Positions 9,485 through 18,134 of a DNA stretch of 64,000 nucleotides are shown piece after piece. The notes beneath the pieces are model-generated. The model made no database searches. It worked only from the letters and a program-made list of their open reading frames with translations, and was not told the origin of the DNA. The position numbers and the translations under genes were made by a program. This stretch comes from an uncultured Roseburia sp. (GTDB taxonomy: Bacteria; Bacillota; Clostridia; Lachnospirales; Lachnospiraceae): the NCBI GenBank assembly GCA_947088345.1, contig CAMUGE010000005.1:36538-100537 (forward strand), in the 5' to 3' direction. Every line of letters starts with the position of its first letter. Within the stretch, counting starts at the first letter, position 1.

Positions 9485-9742
9485 ATGTTATGGATGTTTG
9501 GACGGGAGAGCATGTGGGGTAAAAACCGCAGGATGCACACTTCCAAAAATATTGCAAAAGAGCGTCTCCGGCTCATGATGGATGTACAAAGGCAGAAGCT
9601 GGATGAGGATGTCCTCATTCAGATTCGCAAAGAAATCAGCGGTGTCATTACAAAGTATGTGGACATTGAACCTCAGAATATTGAAGTGAAAGTGATATTA
9701 AAGGATTACAAAAAGAGAGAAACCTATGTGGAAACAATATAA
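9485..9742 (+). CDS. minE: Cell division topological specificity factor MinE
   Basis: An 85-residue protein of MinE size. The N-terminal half holds the amphipathic and MinD-stimulating region with AKERLRLMM and the C-terminal half the dimer domain (IRKEISGVITKYVDI). MinE stimulates MinD ATPase and sets division-site placement. The exact start is uncertain: ATG 9485 is chosen, but GTG 9479 and ATG 9494 are in frame and no strong ribosome site separates them. The gene overlaps rodA by 17 bp. Confidence 0.9.
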   Translation: MLWMFGRESMWGKNRRMHTSKNIAKERLRLMMDVQRQKLDEDVLIQIRKEISGVITKYVDIEPQNIEVKVILKDYKKRETYVETI

Positions 9743-10841
9743 ATTGCGCAATTATAAATTTGCATTGATACTGTATGTAGTTGTATTAAATGTAATAGGA
9801 ATACTTTTAATAGGCAGCGCCAGCCCGGGCGACCAGAAAAAACAGTTAATCGGTATGATCTCCGGCTTGTGTATTATGTTAGTGATTTCGCTGATCGATT
9901 ACAGTTTTATTCTGAAGTTTTCCTGGCTGATCTATCTGTTTTCGCTTGCCATGCTGGTACTTGTCTTTGTGGCGGGCGATAATGCGAAAGGAGCGCAGAG
10001 GTGGTTTGAGATCGGCGGGTTTCGTTTTCAGCCCTCAGAGCTTGCAAAGGTACTGCTGATTTTGTTTTTTGCCTATTTTTTTATGAAATACGAGGAGACA
10101 TTAAATACAGTTAAGATAGTCAGCCTGTCGCTTGTTCTGGTCGGTATTCCGCTTGCAATGATTGCTCTGCAGCCGAATCTTTCGATGACAATAATGATCG
10201 CACTGATATTTTGTTCGATTCTTTTTGCGGCTGGTTTAAACTACAAAGTTGTGGTCGGGGTATTGGTAACATGTATACCGGCAGCTATGGTATTGCTGTC
10301 ATTGATTATTCAGGATAAGTTTCCTCTGATACGTCCTTATCAGATTGGACGTATTATGGGATGGCTCTATCCGAACGACTATCCGGATATCGCGTACCAG
10401 CAGCAAAATTCAATTATGGCAATCGGTTCCGGTCAGCTTTTCGGAAAAGGGTTAAATACAACAGATCCGACCTCTGTAAAAAACGGCAAGTTTATCCTGG
10501 AACCGCAGAATGATTTTATATTTGCAGTTGCAGGAGAAGAACTGGGATTTGTAGGGACAGCCGTAATAATTCTACTCTTGCTTTTCGTCACATTAGAGTG
10601 TATATTTATTGCCAGAAAGGCAAAGGACACGGCAGGATATCTGATCTGCTGCGGAGTAGCGGCGATGATGGGATTTCAAAGCTTTGTAAATATTGGGGTT
10701 GCAAGCGGACTGCTGCCGAATACCGGTGTAACATTGCCTTTTGTCAGCTATGGATTGACATCACTGTGGTCTTTATATATAGGAATTGGTTTTGTCTTAA
10801 ATGTAGGGCTGCAGCCGAAAAAATACTATGAGAGGGTATGA
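9726..10841 (+). CDS. rodA: RodA/FtsW/SpoVE family peptidoglycan glycosyltransferase
   Basis: A 371-residue SEDS protein with about ten membrane helices that polymerises lipid II. Family signatures include GAQRWFEIGGFRFQPSELAK and PQNDFIFAVAGEELGFVG, and NIGVASGLLPNTGVTLPFVSYG is split over the last two helices. Position in an mre/PBP2/min operon favours RodA (elongation) over FtsW (division). The ATG lies inside the end of minE. Confidence 0.92.
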   Translation: MWKQYKLRNYKFALILYVVVLNVIGILLIGSASPGDQKKQLIGMISGLCIMLVISLIDYSFILKFSWLIYLFSLAMLVLVFVAGDNAKGAQRWFEIGGFRFQPSELAKVLLILFFAYFFMKYEETLNTVKIVSLSLVLVGIPLAMIALQPNLSMTIMIALIFCSILFAAGLNYKVVVGVLVTCIPAAMVLLSLIIQDKFPLIRPYQIGRIMGWLYPNDYPDIAYQQQNSIMAIGSGQLFGKGLNTTDPTSVKNGKFILEPQNDFIFAVAGEELGFVGTAVIILLLLFVTLECIFIARKAKDTAGYLICCGVAAMMGFQSFVNIGVASGLLPNTGVTLPFVSYGLTSLWSLYIGIGFVLNVGLQPKKYYERV

Positions 10842-10846
10842 TAACT

Positions 10847-11242
10847 ATGAATATAGGACTAATCGCACATGACTCAAAGAAAAAACTGATGCAGAATTTT
10901 TGTATCGCATACCGGGGGATTTTATGTAAACACGAGCTATTTGCTACCGGAACAACCGGAAGGCTGATTGAGGAGGTCACAAACTTAAGCGTTCATAAAC
11001 ACCTCGCAGGTCATCTGGGCGGGGCGCAGCAGTTATCGGCACAGATCGAACAAAACGAGATAGATCTTGTCATTTTCCTGCGTGACCCGCTGACGCCAAA
11101 ATCGCATGAGCCGGATGTAAACAATGCGGTAAAAATATGCGATACATATAATATCCCATTGGCGACCAACCTTGCGACGGCGGAACTATTGATTAAATCT
11201 TTAGACAGAGGAGATTTGGAGTGGCGTGAAATATACAAATAG
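10847..11242 (+). CDS. mgsA: Methylglyoxal synthase
   Basis: A 131-residue protein converting dihydroxyacetone phosphate to methylglyoxal plus phosphate, a bypass of lower glycolysis under phosphate limitation. Motifs are ATGTTGRLIEE for phosphate binding, GHLGGAQQL, and FLRDPLTPKSHEPDV with the catalytic aspartate. The ATG at 10838 overlaps the rodA stop but sits on the AGAGGG site; the ATG at 10847 has proper spacing and gives the usual MNIGLIAHD start. mgsA following rodA is common in Clostridia. Confidence 0.95.
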   Translation: MNIGLIAHDSKKKLMQNFCIAYRGILCKHELFATGTTGRLIEEVTNLSVHKHLAGHLGGAQQLSAQIEQNEIDLVIFLRDPLTPKSHEPDVNNAVKICDTYNIPLATNLATAELLIKSLDRGDLEWREIYK

Positions 11243-12218
11243 AAAACATGCGGCATGTGTGGCGCTTGCTCTGTTTCTGGCATCCGGATGCGGCAGCGGC
11301 AAAGTAGAGCTGGAACGTCCGTATGATATGTATACCATGGAAACAGCAGGCGTTGCAGGAAATACAGGGGGTACGGATTCCGGCGCACAGAACACTTTCT
11401 TTTCGAACGGACTGTGTGTGACGGATGACGCCTGGATCGGTACGGAGGCGACAACATCGCAGGTTGCAGCCGGCGCAGGCGTTTTTAATCTGGCGACAAA
11501 GGAAGTGACCTATGCCAAGAATATATTTGCAAAACTTTATCCGGCGAGCACGACCAAAATTTTAACCGCATATATGGCATTAAAATATTGTGATGATCTG
11601 GATGCCACGGTAACTGTCAGTGAACATGCGGCCGACCAGGCGGCAGATTCATCTGTCTGCGGGCTGAATGCAGGCGATACCGTAAGTATACGTACGCTGT
11701 TGTACGGTCTTATGCTGCGCAGCGGCAATGATGCCGCAATTGTACTGGCAGAACAGATTTCCGGCAGTGAAGAAGCATTTGCAGAGCTGATGAATCAGGA
11801 GGCCCTTGCGCTTGGCGCCTCGCAGTCACATTTTGTCAATCCAAACGGTTTGCCAGACGAAAACCATTATACATCAGTTTACGATCTCTATCTGATGTTT
11901 CAGGCGGCGATTGCAGACGAACGTTTTGTCGAACTGATCAGCGCTAAAAGTTACGAGGCATCTTATACGGACGCACAGGGCGCTGCGGTCACAAAAACAT
12001 GGGAGAATACAAACCAGTATTTTGTCGGATATGCCACGGCGCCGGAAGGCGTTACGGTGATCGGCGGAAAAACAGGAACGACAAAAGCGGCCGGTCTATG
12101 CCTTGTCCTATATGCAAAAAATGCAAAAGGGGAACCTGTGATTTCGATTGTTATGAAAGCAGACGGAAAATCGGATCTCTATCTGCTGATGAATGAGATG
12201 CTAAAAGATTTCAGTTAA
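11226..12218 (+). CDS. D-alanyl-D-alanine carboxypeptidase, lipoprotein (DacF-like)
   Basis: A 330-residue S11 peptidase trimming the terminal D-Ala of peptidoglycan stem peptides. Motifs: STTK with Ser108, SGN at 166-168, and KTGTT with Lys282. The N-terminus has a type II signal peptide ending in the lipobox LASGC, so the mature protein should be lipid-anchored outside the membrane. Start GTG 11226 lies within the end of mgsA and follows GGAG/GAGGAG. Unlike PBP5-type enzymes there is no long C-terminal beta domain after the KTG region, so it is a short member. Confidence 0.9.
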   Translation: MKYTNRKHAACVALALFLASGCGSGKVELERPYDMYTMETAGVAGNTGGTDSGAQNTFFSNGLCVTDDAWIGTEATTSQVAAGAGVFNLATKEVTYAKNIFAKLYPASTTKILTAYMALKYCDDLDATVTVSEHAADQAADSSVCGLNAGDTVSIRTLLYGLMLRSGNDAAIVLAEQISGSEEAFAELMNQEALALGASQSHFVNPNGLPDENHYTSVYDLYLMFQAAIADERFVELISAKSYEASYTDAQGAAVTKTWENTNQYFVGYATAPEGVTVIGGKTGTTKAAGLCLVLYAKNAKGEPVISIVMKADGKSDLYLLMNEMLKDFS

Positions 12219-12252
12219 GGCAAAAGAAAAACAGAAAAAGAGAGAATAGTAG

Positions 12253-12281
12253 TTGTAATTTTACGGTATTTATACTATAAT
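12253..12281 (+). promoter_or_regulatory. Sigma-A-type promoter for the 12335 gene
   Basis: TTGTAA (12253-12258) and a consensus TATAAT (12276-12281) are spaced 17 bp apart, about 50 bp upstream of the AGGAGG-preceded start at 12335. It separates this gene from the upstream mre/min operon. Confidence 0.7.
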
Positions 12282-12334
12282 TTATGTCATAAGCAATAGG
12301 AACGATACAATCAGACATACAGGAGGAAATGACA

Positions 12335-12757
12335 ATGGTGGAAATAATTTCAGGACAAAAAGGGAAAGGCAAGACAAAAGAACTTTTGGACAGAGTAAAT
12401 GAATCTGTCAACTCTTCATCCGGTAATATCGTATATCTGGACAAAAGCCAGAAACATATGTATGAACTGAGCAATAAAGTCAGGCTGATCAATGTTTTGG
12501 AATATCCGATTGATGACTGTGAACAGTTTCTTGGCTTTATCTGCGGTATCATCTCTCAGGATAACGATCTGGAAGAGATGTATCTGGACAGTTTTCTTAC
12601 AATTGCTGCAATTGATTCCGATGAAGATATCTGTCTTGCAGTCAAAAAACTCGAAGAACTTGGAACAAAGTATCATATCCGGTTTGTCTTAAGTATCTCC
12701 AGGGATGAAGCGGCACTTCCGGATTGCGCAAAAGAAAAGATTGTCGTTTCTTTATAA
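12335..12757 (+). CDS. Small P-loop protein of unknown function
   Basis: A 140-residue protein with a Walker A-like GQKGKGKTKEL at its extreme N-terminus, followed by alternating strands and helices; a plausible Walker B-like IRFVLSISRDE lies near the C-terminus. Similar short proteins are sometimes annotated as twitching motility or ATP-binding proteins, without experimental support that I can cite. It starts at ATG 12335, eight bases after AGGAGG; the ATG at 12329 is too close. It has its own promoter and ends before a shared terminator, so it appears monocistronic. The function cannot be assigned. Confidence 0.7.
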   Translation: MVEIISGQKGKGKTKELLDRVNESVNSSSGNIVYLDKSQKHMYELSNKVRLINVLEYPIDDCEQFLGFICGIISQDNDLEEMYLDSFLTIAAIDSDEDICLAVKKLEELGTKYHIRFVLSISRDEAALPDCAKEKIVVSL

Positions 12758-12869
12758 GGGAATCAAAAGGCTGTCGCAGTACAGCCGGAAAGTACACCAG
12801 GATGTTTTCATATAGTCAGAAACTTTGGTATTTTGTGCAGTTCCGGCGTAATGTGACAGCAATTGTTTG

Positions 12870-12898
12870 AAAAGAACGCCGCAGATGCGTTCTTTTTT
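12870..12898. terminator. Bidirectional intrinsic terminator
   Basis: A perfect 10-bp stem (AAAAGAACGC at 12870-12879, GCGTTCTTTT at 12887-12896) with a 7-nt loop, flanked by A and T tracts on both sides. It lies between the convergent 12335 and DUF378 genes and can serve both. Confidence 0.85.
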
Positions 12899-12903
12899 CC
12901 TTA

Positions 12904-13116
12904 TTAGTCGATTCCCGATGTGCGGATACGTCCGTACAGGCTGATCAGATAGAGTCCGCCGATACCTACAACTGCATAGATAATTCTTGAAAACCAGGAC
13001 ATACTTCCAAATATAAAGTCTACTAAATTAAACTTAAAAAATCCTACCAATCCCCAATTAATGGCGCCAATAATCACTAATGTTAATAACGTATAGTCAA
13101 GCCAGTTTGTTTTCAT
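12904..13116 (-). CDS. DUF378 family small membrane protein
   Basis: A 70-residue protein with two hydrophobic segments (about residues 8-28 and 42-62) and the signature AINWGLVGFF of the DUF378/YuzA family. The role is unknown; the protein is expected in the cytoplasmic membrane. The ATG follows a strong AAGGAGG on the minus strand. It is monocistronic, converging on the 12870 terminator. Confidence 0.9.
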   Translation of the reverse strand: MKTNWLDYTLLTLVIIGAINWGLVGFFKFNLVDFIFGSMSWFSRIIYAVVGIGGLYLISLYGRIRTSGID

Positions 13117-13176
13117 ATTGATATGCCTCCTTTTTTCTTATTATGGGAAAGATCTGTGTTTTTTATGCATACAAAG

Positions 13177-13205
13177 TTGTTTTTTATATTGCGAAATGAT
13201 AAAAT
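13177..13205 (+). promoter_or_regulatory. Sigma-A-type promoter for the 13268 gene
   Basis: TTGTTT (13177-13182) and TAAAAT (13200-13205) with a 17-bp spacer, 63 bp before the chosen TTG start at 13268. Confidence 0.55.
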
Positions 13206-13267
13206 GGACTTGCTGAAAAAATGATTAGTTCATTCCGGTTTTGGGAATAGATTTGGAGGAATTATTT

Positions 13268-14659
13268 TTGGTTCAGAAAAAAAAGGTTGTGAAATACAGG
13301 AGACCTTTTCAGTTAAATATTGGTATTTTTATTTTTGCTTTTATTTTTATTTATTTAATTTTTAATGTGTTTTCTTATCTTACGACTACGCATATTTCAG
13401 TCTACGAAGTGGGACAGGGTACAATCGCTCAGGATAATGTATACCGCGGCCTGGTTCTTCGATCCGAAAAAGTTTTTACATCTTCCTATACTGGTTCCCT
13501 GAATTATTATGTGCGGGAAGCCTCCAAAGTAGGCAGCAATTCTCTTGTCTATTCTGTGGACGAGAGCGGAAATGTATCAAAAATGATTGACGAGGCAGGA
13601 AAAGAAAGTATGGATTCTAAAACGATCCTGAATTTTGAGGAAGATATTACAAATTTTCAGACGACTTATCAGCCGCTTCAATTTTACCATGTCTATGCGT
13701 TTAAAGATAATCTGGATTCCTCTCTGGAGGAAGCTTTGAATATGGGCGCTTTGGAAAGCATCTCTGAATACGCTGAAAACGCGCAGAATTATAATACATT
13801 TCATACCGTAACTGCCGGAGCGGACGGTGTAGTCGTCTATTATACGGATGGCTTTGAGGATATCGGACTGGATAATTTCAGTGCGGATATGTTTGATGAG
13901 TCTTCCTATACAAAGACAAGTACCCGTAAAAGCGAGACAGTTTCTTCCGGCTCACCCGCATACAAGCTGATCACAAGCGAGCTGTGGAATATTGTAATAC
14001 CGATCGGTGAAGAGCTGGCTAACAGGCTTGCGGAAGATTCGGTGGTACAGATACGATTTGTGAAAGATGACAAGACAATGTACGCAGATTATTCTCTGTT
14101 GACAAAAGATACGCACAATTATCTGGTTTTGGAATTGAGAAGCGCAATGGTTCGTTATGCAAAAGAGCGTTACCTTGAGGTAGAGCTGCTGTTAACCAAC
14201 GAATCGGGACTTAAGATACCAAATTCAGCGATTACGGAAAAAGAGTTTTTTACAATCCCGGCGGATTTCTTTTTTGAAAACGGAGAGGAAGAGGCACGGG
14301 GCGTACTGGTTGAGAAATATATGGAAAATGGAGAGAAGTCTGTAGAATTTACAGCTCCGATCATTTATTTTGAAAAAGACGGTATGTGTTATATTGACAA
14401 TGAAAAAATAGAGAGTGGCGCAAGGCTCGTAAAGACAGATACAAACCAGCAATACACTGTCGGCATGGATACAGCCGAACTAAAAGGCGTCTACAATATT
14501 AACAAAGGATATACTATTTTTAAGCAGATAGACATTTTAAGTCAAAACGAGGAGTACACCATTGTAAAAACGGGAACATCCTATGGTATTTCATTGTATG
14601 ACCATATTGCGCTGGACGGTTCAAAGGTTTCGGAAGATGAACTGATCAACGGAAAATAA
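13268..14659 (+). CDS. HlyD/membrane-fusion-like envelope protein
   Basis: A 463-residue protein with one N-terminal membrane helix (about residues 18-38) and a large extracytoplasmic part. After the helix a short beta segment (VYRGLVLRSEKVFTSSYTGSLNYY) resembles the biotinyl-lipoyl-like start of HlyD-type adaptors; the rest is not clearly assignable. TTG 13268 follows GGAGG with 8-nt spacing and is preferred to TTG 13241. It is followed by yggS-sepF-ylmH, and similar proteins in this position are annotated as HlyD-family in Clostridia. No ABC exporter is nearby, so a role at the division site or envelope is possible but unproven. Confidence 0.65.
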   Translation: MVQKKKVVKYRRPFQLNIGIFIFAFIFIYLIFNVFSYLTTTHISVYEVGQGTIAQDNVYRGLVLRSEKVFTSSYTGSLNYYVREASKVGSNSLVYSVDESGNVSKMIDEAGKESMDSKTILNFEEDITNFQTTYQPLQFYHVYAFKDNLDSSLEEALNMGALESISEYAENAQNYNTFHTVTAGADGVVVYYTDGFEDIGLDNFSADMFDESSYTKTSTRKSETVSSGSPAYKLITSELWNIVIPIGEELANRLAEDSVVQIRFVKDDKTMYADYSLLTKDTHNYLVLELRSAMVRYAKERYLEVELLLTNESGLKIPNSAITEKEFFTIPADFFFENGEEEARGVLVEKYMENGEKSVEFTAPIIYFEKDGMCYIDNEKIESGARLVKTDTNQQYTVGMDTAELKGVYNINKGYTIFKQIDILSQNEEYTIVKTGTSYGISLYDHIALDGSKVSEDELINGK

Positions 14660-14713
14660 AATGCTTTGTCTGCGCTAAAAAATAAAGACAAAGAGAAAGG
14701 CACGGTTATTTTT

Positions 14714-15409
14714 ATGTTAAAAGAAAATCTTATGAGAGTAGAGGAAGATATTCAGCATGCATGCACAAAAGCGGGCAGAGATAGGGCGGAGGTCACACTG
14801 ATCGCCGTCAGCAAAACAAAACCGGTCGAGATGCTGCAGGAAATTTATGCAGAGGGAATCCGTGTTTTTGGGGAAAATAAAGTACAGGAATTATGTGATA
14901 AAATGGATGTTATGCCGCAGGATATCAAATGGCATATGATCGGACATCTTCAGCGCAACAAAGTGAAATATATTGTAGGACGCGTCGCATTGATCCATTC
15001 CGTCGATACTTACCGTCTTGCAGAGGAAATCAATATCCAGGCAAAAAAGAAGAACATTATAATGCCGATTTTAGTTGAGGTGAATATAGCGGAGGAAGCA
15101 ACCAAATTCGGTACGAGCGCGGAAGATGCCAGGCTTCTTGTAGAGGAGATCTCTCAGTTGGAAAATGTGGCGATCAAAGGACTGATGACGATTGCGCCAA
15201 ATGTTGCAGACCCGGAGGAAAACAGAGCTTATTTCCGCGGTATCCGGCAGTTGTCAAAAGAGATTGAAAAAGCGCAGATGAAAAATGTGTCTATGGAAAT
15301 CTTATCTATGGGTATGACAGGAGATTATAGGGTGGCCATTGAAGAGGGGGCGACGATGGTGCGCGTTGGAACCGGAATATTTGGAGAAAGGAATTATCAT
15401 ACCACATAA
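14714..15409 (+). CDS. PLP homeostasis protein YggS/YlmE
   Basis: A 231-residue alanine-racemase-fold protein that binds pyridoxal phosphate and maintains PLP balance. The cofactor lysine is in IAVSKTKP near residue 36; GENKVQE and HMIGHLQRNK follow, and the end has SMGMTGDYRVAIEEGATMVRVGTGIFG with the phosphate-binding part. The ATG at 14714 is chosen because it gives the family N-terminus and standard length; an upstream in-frame TTG at 14666 would add an unlike sequence. It precedes sepF as in the Bacillus ylmEFGH cluster. Confidence 0.92.
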   Translation: MLKENLMRVEEDIQHACTKAGRDRAEVTLIAVSKTKPVEMLQEIYAEGIRVFGENKVQELCDKMDVMPQDIKWHMIGHLQRNKVKYIVGRVALIHSVDTYRLAEEINIQAKKKNIIMPILVEVNIAEEATKFGTSAEDARLLVEEISQLENVAIKGLMTIAPNVADPEENRAYFRGIRQLSKEIEKAQMKNVSMEILSMGMTGDYRVAIEEGATMVRVGTGIFGERNYHTT

Positions 15410-15419
15410 AAAGTTTATA

Positions 15420-15448
15420 TTGATAACCGGACAAGTTTGTGGTAGACT
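15420..15448 (+). promoter_or_regulatory. Sigma-A-type promoter for sepF-ylmH
   Basis: TTGATA (15420-15425) and TAGACT (15443-15448), 17-bp spacer, in the 72-bp gap between yggS and sepF. It would allow sepF-ylmH expression separate from yggS. Confidence 0.6.
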
Positions 15449-15481
15449 AAAAAGTATGTAAAATGGAGGAAAAAGTGATAG

Positions 15482-16012
15482 ATGAGTGTATTGGATAAAT
15501 TTTTAAATATCATGAATCTAAATCCTGATGATGACGACGATTTTTACAATGAAGATTACGACTACGAGGATGACTATGAGGAAGAGCCGCCAAAGAGAAG
15601 CAGCAGAAAAGAACGTAAAGCGGACAGGGATGAATCCACACACGGAGGAACTTCCAAAGAAACAGCATCCAAATCGTCATCTAAGGTTACACCGATTCGT
15701 CCGGTTCGAAAAACTACGATGCGTGACGGAATGGAAGTCTGTGTCATCAAGCCGTCAAACGTAGAGGATGCGCGGGAGATCACAGAGACGTTGTTAAATA
15801 ACCGTACCGTCATCTTAAATGTGGAAGGCCTGAACGTGGAGATTGCGCAGCGAATTATTGATTTTACATCGGGTTCCTGTTTTGCAATCAGTGGAAACCT
15901 ACAGAAGATATCCAACTACATATTTATCATTACGCCCGCAAATGTTGATATTTCCGGTGATTTTTTAAGTTTAATGGACTCTTTTGACGGCGGAATCCGC
16001 ACAGAAATATAA
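15482..16012 (+). CDS. sepF: Cell division protein SepF
   Basis: A 176-residue FtsZ-associated membrane anchor. It has an N-terminal membrane-targeting stretch (MSVLDKFLNIMNL), a long acidic then basic linker (residues about 16-70, DDDDDFYNEDYDYEDDYEEE) and the SepF core domain from about 80, with KPSNVEDAREITE and VEIAQRIIDFTSGS. SepF rings bundle FtsZ filaments and tether them to membrane. GGAGG precedes the ATG. The acidic linker is more extreme than in Bacillus SepF. Confidence 0.94.
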   Translation: MSVLDKFLNIMNLNPDDDDDFYNEDYDYEDDYEEEPPKRSSRKERKADRDESTHGGTSKETASKSSSKVTPIRPVRKTTMRDGMEVCVIKPSNVEDAREITETLLNNRTVILNVEGLNVEIAQRIIDFTSGSCFAISGNLQKISNYIFIITPANVDISGDFLSLMDSFDGGIRTEI

Positions 16013-16025
16013 AAGGAACTTTTTT

Positions 16026-16778
16026 ATGAATGAGCAGGAACTTTGCAAAAAAAGACTGATTGATCTGTCGAAGCAGGCAAACCGAAAGGGAATCGTTTTA
16101 TTCAGCGATTTCCTTAATTTAAATGAACTGAATATCTATCATCAATGCAAAAAACTTTTTGAGACAAAAACAAACAGTTATGGAGGCATTGATTACGCAG
16201 AGCGTCAGATGATCGCATTTCTACCTGATGCTCTTTCTTATGAGTGGAAATATCCGATTTCGGTACTGCAGATCAATCCACGGCGCCCCAAATTTGCGGA
16301 AAAACTTGGGCATCGTGATATTCTTGGCTCCATCATGCAGCTTGGGATTGATCGGGGAAAACTTGGGGATATCCTTTTACAGGAGGATACGTACTATCTG
16401 ATCTGTGAGAAAAGCGTAGCTTCTTATTTTGCAGAAAATCTCACACAAATCCGGCATACTGCAGTATACCTGACAGAGACAGAGTGTAAAGACATACAAA
16501 TTGAGCAAAACTTGATCGAAAAAGAAGGTACAGTTACATCAAACCGTCTGGATGCAGTAATTGCCTGTGTGTATCATATGTCACGCAGCCAGTCGCTTGC
16601 ATTGATTCGTGCTGAAAAGGTTTTTATAAACGGTGCGTTGTCCCTCAATCCGTCGCTTGCTCTAAACGGAGATGAAATTATTTCGGTTCGTGGGAAAGGG
16701 CGGTTTCATTATAATGGAGTATATGGCCAATCACAAAAGGGACGGTTGAAATTTAAATATAAAATATATGGAGATTAA
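16026..16778 (+). CDS. ylmH: YlmH family S4-domain RNA-binding protein
   Basis: A 250-residue protein: an N-terminal region with SDFLNLNELNIY and an RQMIAFLPD segment, then a C-terminal S4 domain beginning near residue 175 (SNRLDAVIACVYHMSRSQS, VFINGA). YlmH proteins associate with ribosomes, and work in Bacillus connects the family to ribosome quality control, which is noteworthy because rqcH is also in this window. The ATG at 16026, after AAAGGA, is chosen; upstream codons overlap sepF. Confidence 0.9.
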   Translation: MNEQELCKKRLIDLSKQANRKGIVLFSDFLNLNELNIYHQCKKLFETKTNSYGGIDYAERQMIAFLPDALSYEWKYPISVLQINPRRPKFAEKLGHRDILGSIMQLGIDRGKLGDILLQEDTYYLICEKSVASYFAENLTQIRHTAVYLTETECKDIQIEQNLIEKEGTVTSNRLDAVIACVYHMSRSQSLALIRAEKVFINGALSLNPSLALNGDEIISVRGKGRFHYNGVYGQSQKGRLKFKYKIYGD

Positions 16779-17021
16779 TGATAGAATTAAAAAGTATATA
16801 AGAAAGACTTAATAATATAGTTTTTTCTGACAGTCGCAAAGAAAGATAATGCTTATAATTAATTTTAAATATTATTTTAGAGAAGAATTTGTTGTTATAA
16901 AAAATTCCCAACAGTCTTTAAAAAAATTTTTTATGATTTTATTTTCCAAATAATAGAGTTGTGAATCAGAAGATAAGGAATCTGAAACAGTACAATATCA
17001 TATGAGAGGAGAAAAAGAAAT

Positions 17022-18119
17022 ATGTCAAGAATACTGCCTGTTTCATCAGACAATAAGGTAATTTATGAAATTACAATTCAACACGATTTTGAACAGCTTT
17101 TACCACAGCTGCAAAAACTTGGGCTTTTGAGAGAACAAAAGATCTGTATTGTAACAGATTCCAATGTGGAGTCTCTGTACGCCGGTAAGGTAAAAGAGTT
17201 ACTGGAACATTTCTTTGAATTTGTCTGTATTTATACTTTTCCGGCAGGTGAGGAAAATAAAAACCTGGACACAGTCAATCGGCTGTATGAATATCTTATT
17301 TTAAACCATTTTTACAGGAAAGATGTCCTTCTGGCACTTGGCGGCGGCGTGGTAGGTGATATGACCGGTTTTGCGGCCGCGACTTTTCTGCGGGGAATTG
17401 ATTTTGTTCAGATTCCAACGACGCTTCTCTCACAGGTCGACAGCAGTATTGGAGGAAAGACGGGCGTCGATTTTATGCAGTACAAAAATATGGTAGGGGC
17501 TTTTTATATGCCAAAGCTTGTCTATATGAACTTATCCGTACTTTGTACATTGCCGAAAGAGCAGATAATATCAGGAATGGGGGAAGTATTAAAACATGGA
17601 TTAATAAAAGATAAGTCCTATTTCAAGTGGATTCGTTCCCATCAGAATGAGATAACCCGTCTTGACCAGGAGACCATGGAGGAACTTGTCTATCGCAGCT
17701 GCGAGATCAAAAGGGCGGTTGTAGAACGTGACTCAAAAGAGATGGGAGAACGCGCACTGTTAAATTTTGGTCATACGATTGGTCATGCAGTTGAAAAGCT
17801 ATCTGATTTTAAATTGTATCATGGAGAATGTGTTGCAATTGGGATGGCTGCCGCGTCGTATCTTTCTTTCCTGATGCACTATATTTCAAAAGAGGAGCTG
17901 AAGCTGATTTGTGAGACGCTTCGTTCTTTCGGATTTCGTCTGACGACAGCAAAGTTTGATCCCAAAGATGTTCTGCTTGCAACAAAATCAGACAAGAAAA
18001 TGAATGGCAGCAAGGTCCGCTTTATCCTGCTGTCGTCTGTCGGAGAGGCCTGTATCTGTCAGGATTTAACGGATGATCAGATCTATGAGGCAATTGTATC
18101 TTATGTCTTGGAATCATAA
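17022..18119 (+). CDS. aroB: 3-dehydroquinate synthase
   Basis: A 365-residue NAD- and zinc-dependent enzyme converting DAHP to 3-dehydroquinate in the shikimate pathway. Motifs: GGGVVGDMTGFAAAT for NAD, RGIDFVQIPTTLLSQVDSS, GGKTGVD, and NFGHTIGHAVE with zinc-ligand histidines. Length is standard. A 243-bp AT-rich gap separates it from ylmH, and GAGAGGAG precedes the ATG. No other shikimate gene is in the window. It occupies the place where divIVA often lies in related ylm clusters. Confidence 0.96.
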   Translation: MSRILPVSSDNKVIYEITIQHDFEQLLPQLQKLGLLREQKICIVTDSNVESLYAGKVKELLEHFFEFVCIYTFPAGEENKNLDTVNRLYEYLILNHFYRKDVLLALGGGVVGDMTGFAAATFLRGIDFVQIPTTLLSQVDSSIGGKTGVDFMQYKNMVGAFYMPKLVYMNLSVLCTLPKEQIISGMGEVLKHGLIKDKSYFKWIRSHQNEITRLDQETMEELVYRSCEIKRAVVERDSKEMGERALLNFGHTIGHAVEKLSDFKLYHGECVAIGMAAASYLSFLMHYISKEELKLICETLRSFGFRLTTAKFDPKDVLLATKSDKKMNGSKVRFILLSSVGEACICQDLTDDQIYEAIVSYVLES

Positions 18120-18134
18120 ACGACAGGGGGATGT

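Noticed and set aside
16779-17021. Possible promoter or remnant gene in the AT-rich gap before aroB
   Set aside because: TATAAT at 16854 and TACAAT at 16991 lack a properly spaced -35, and no frame resembles a protein.
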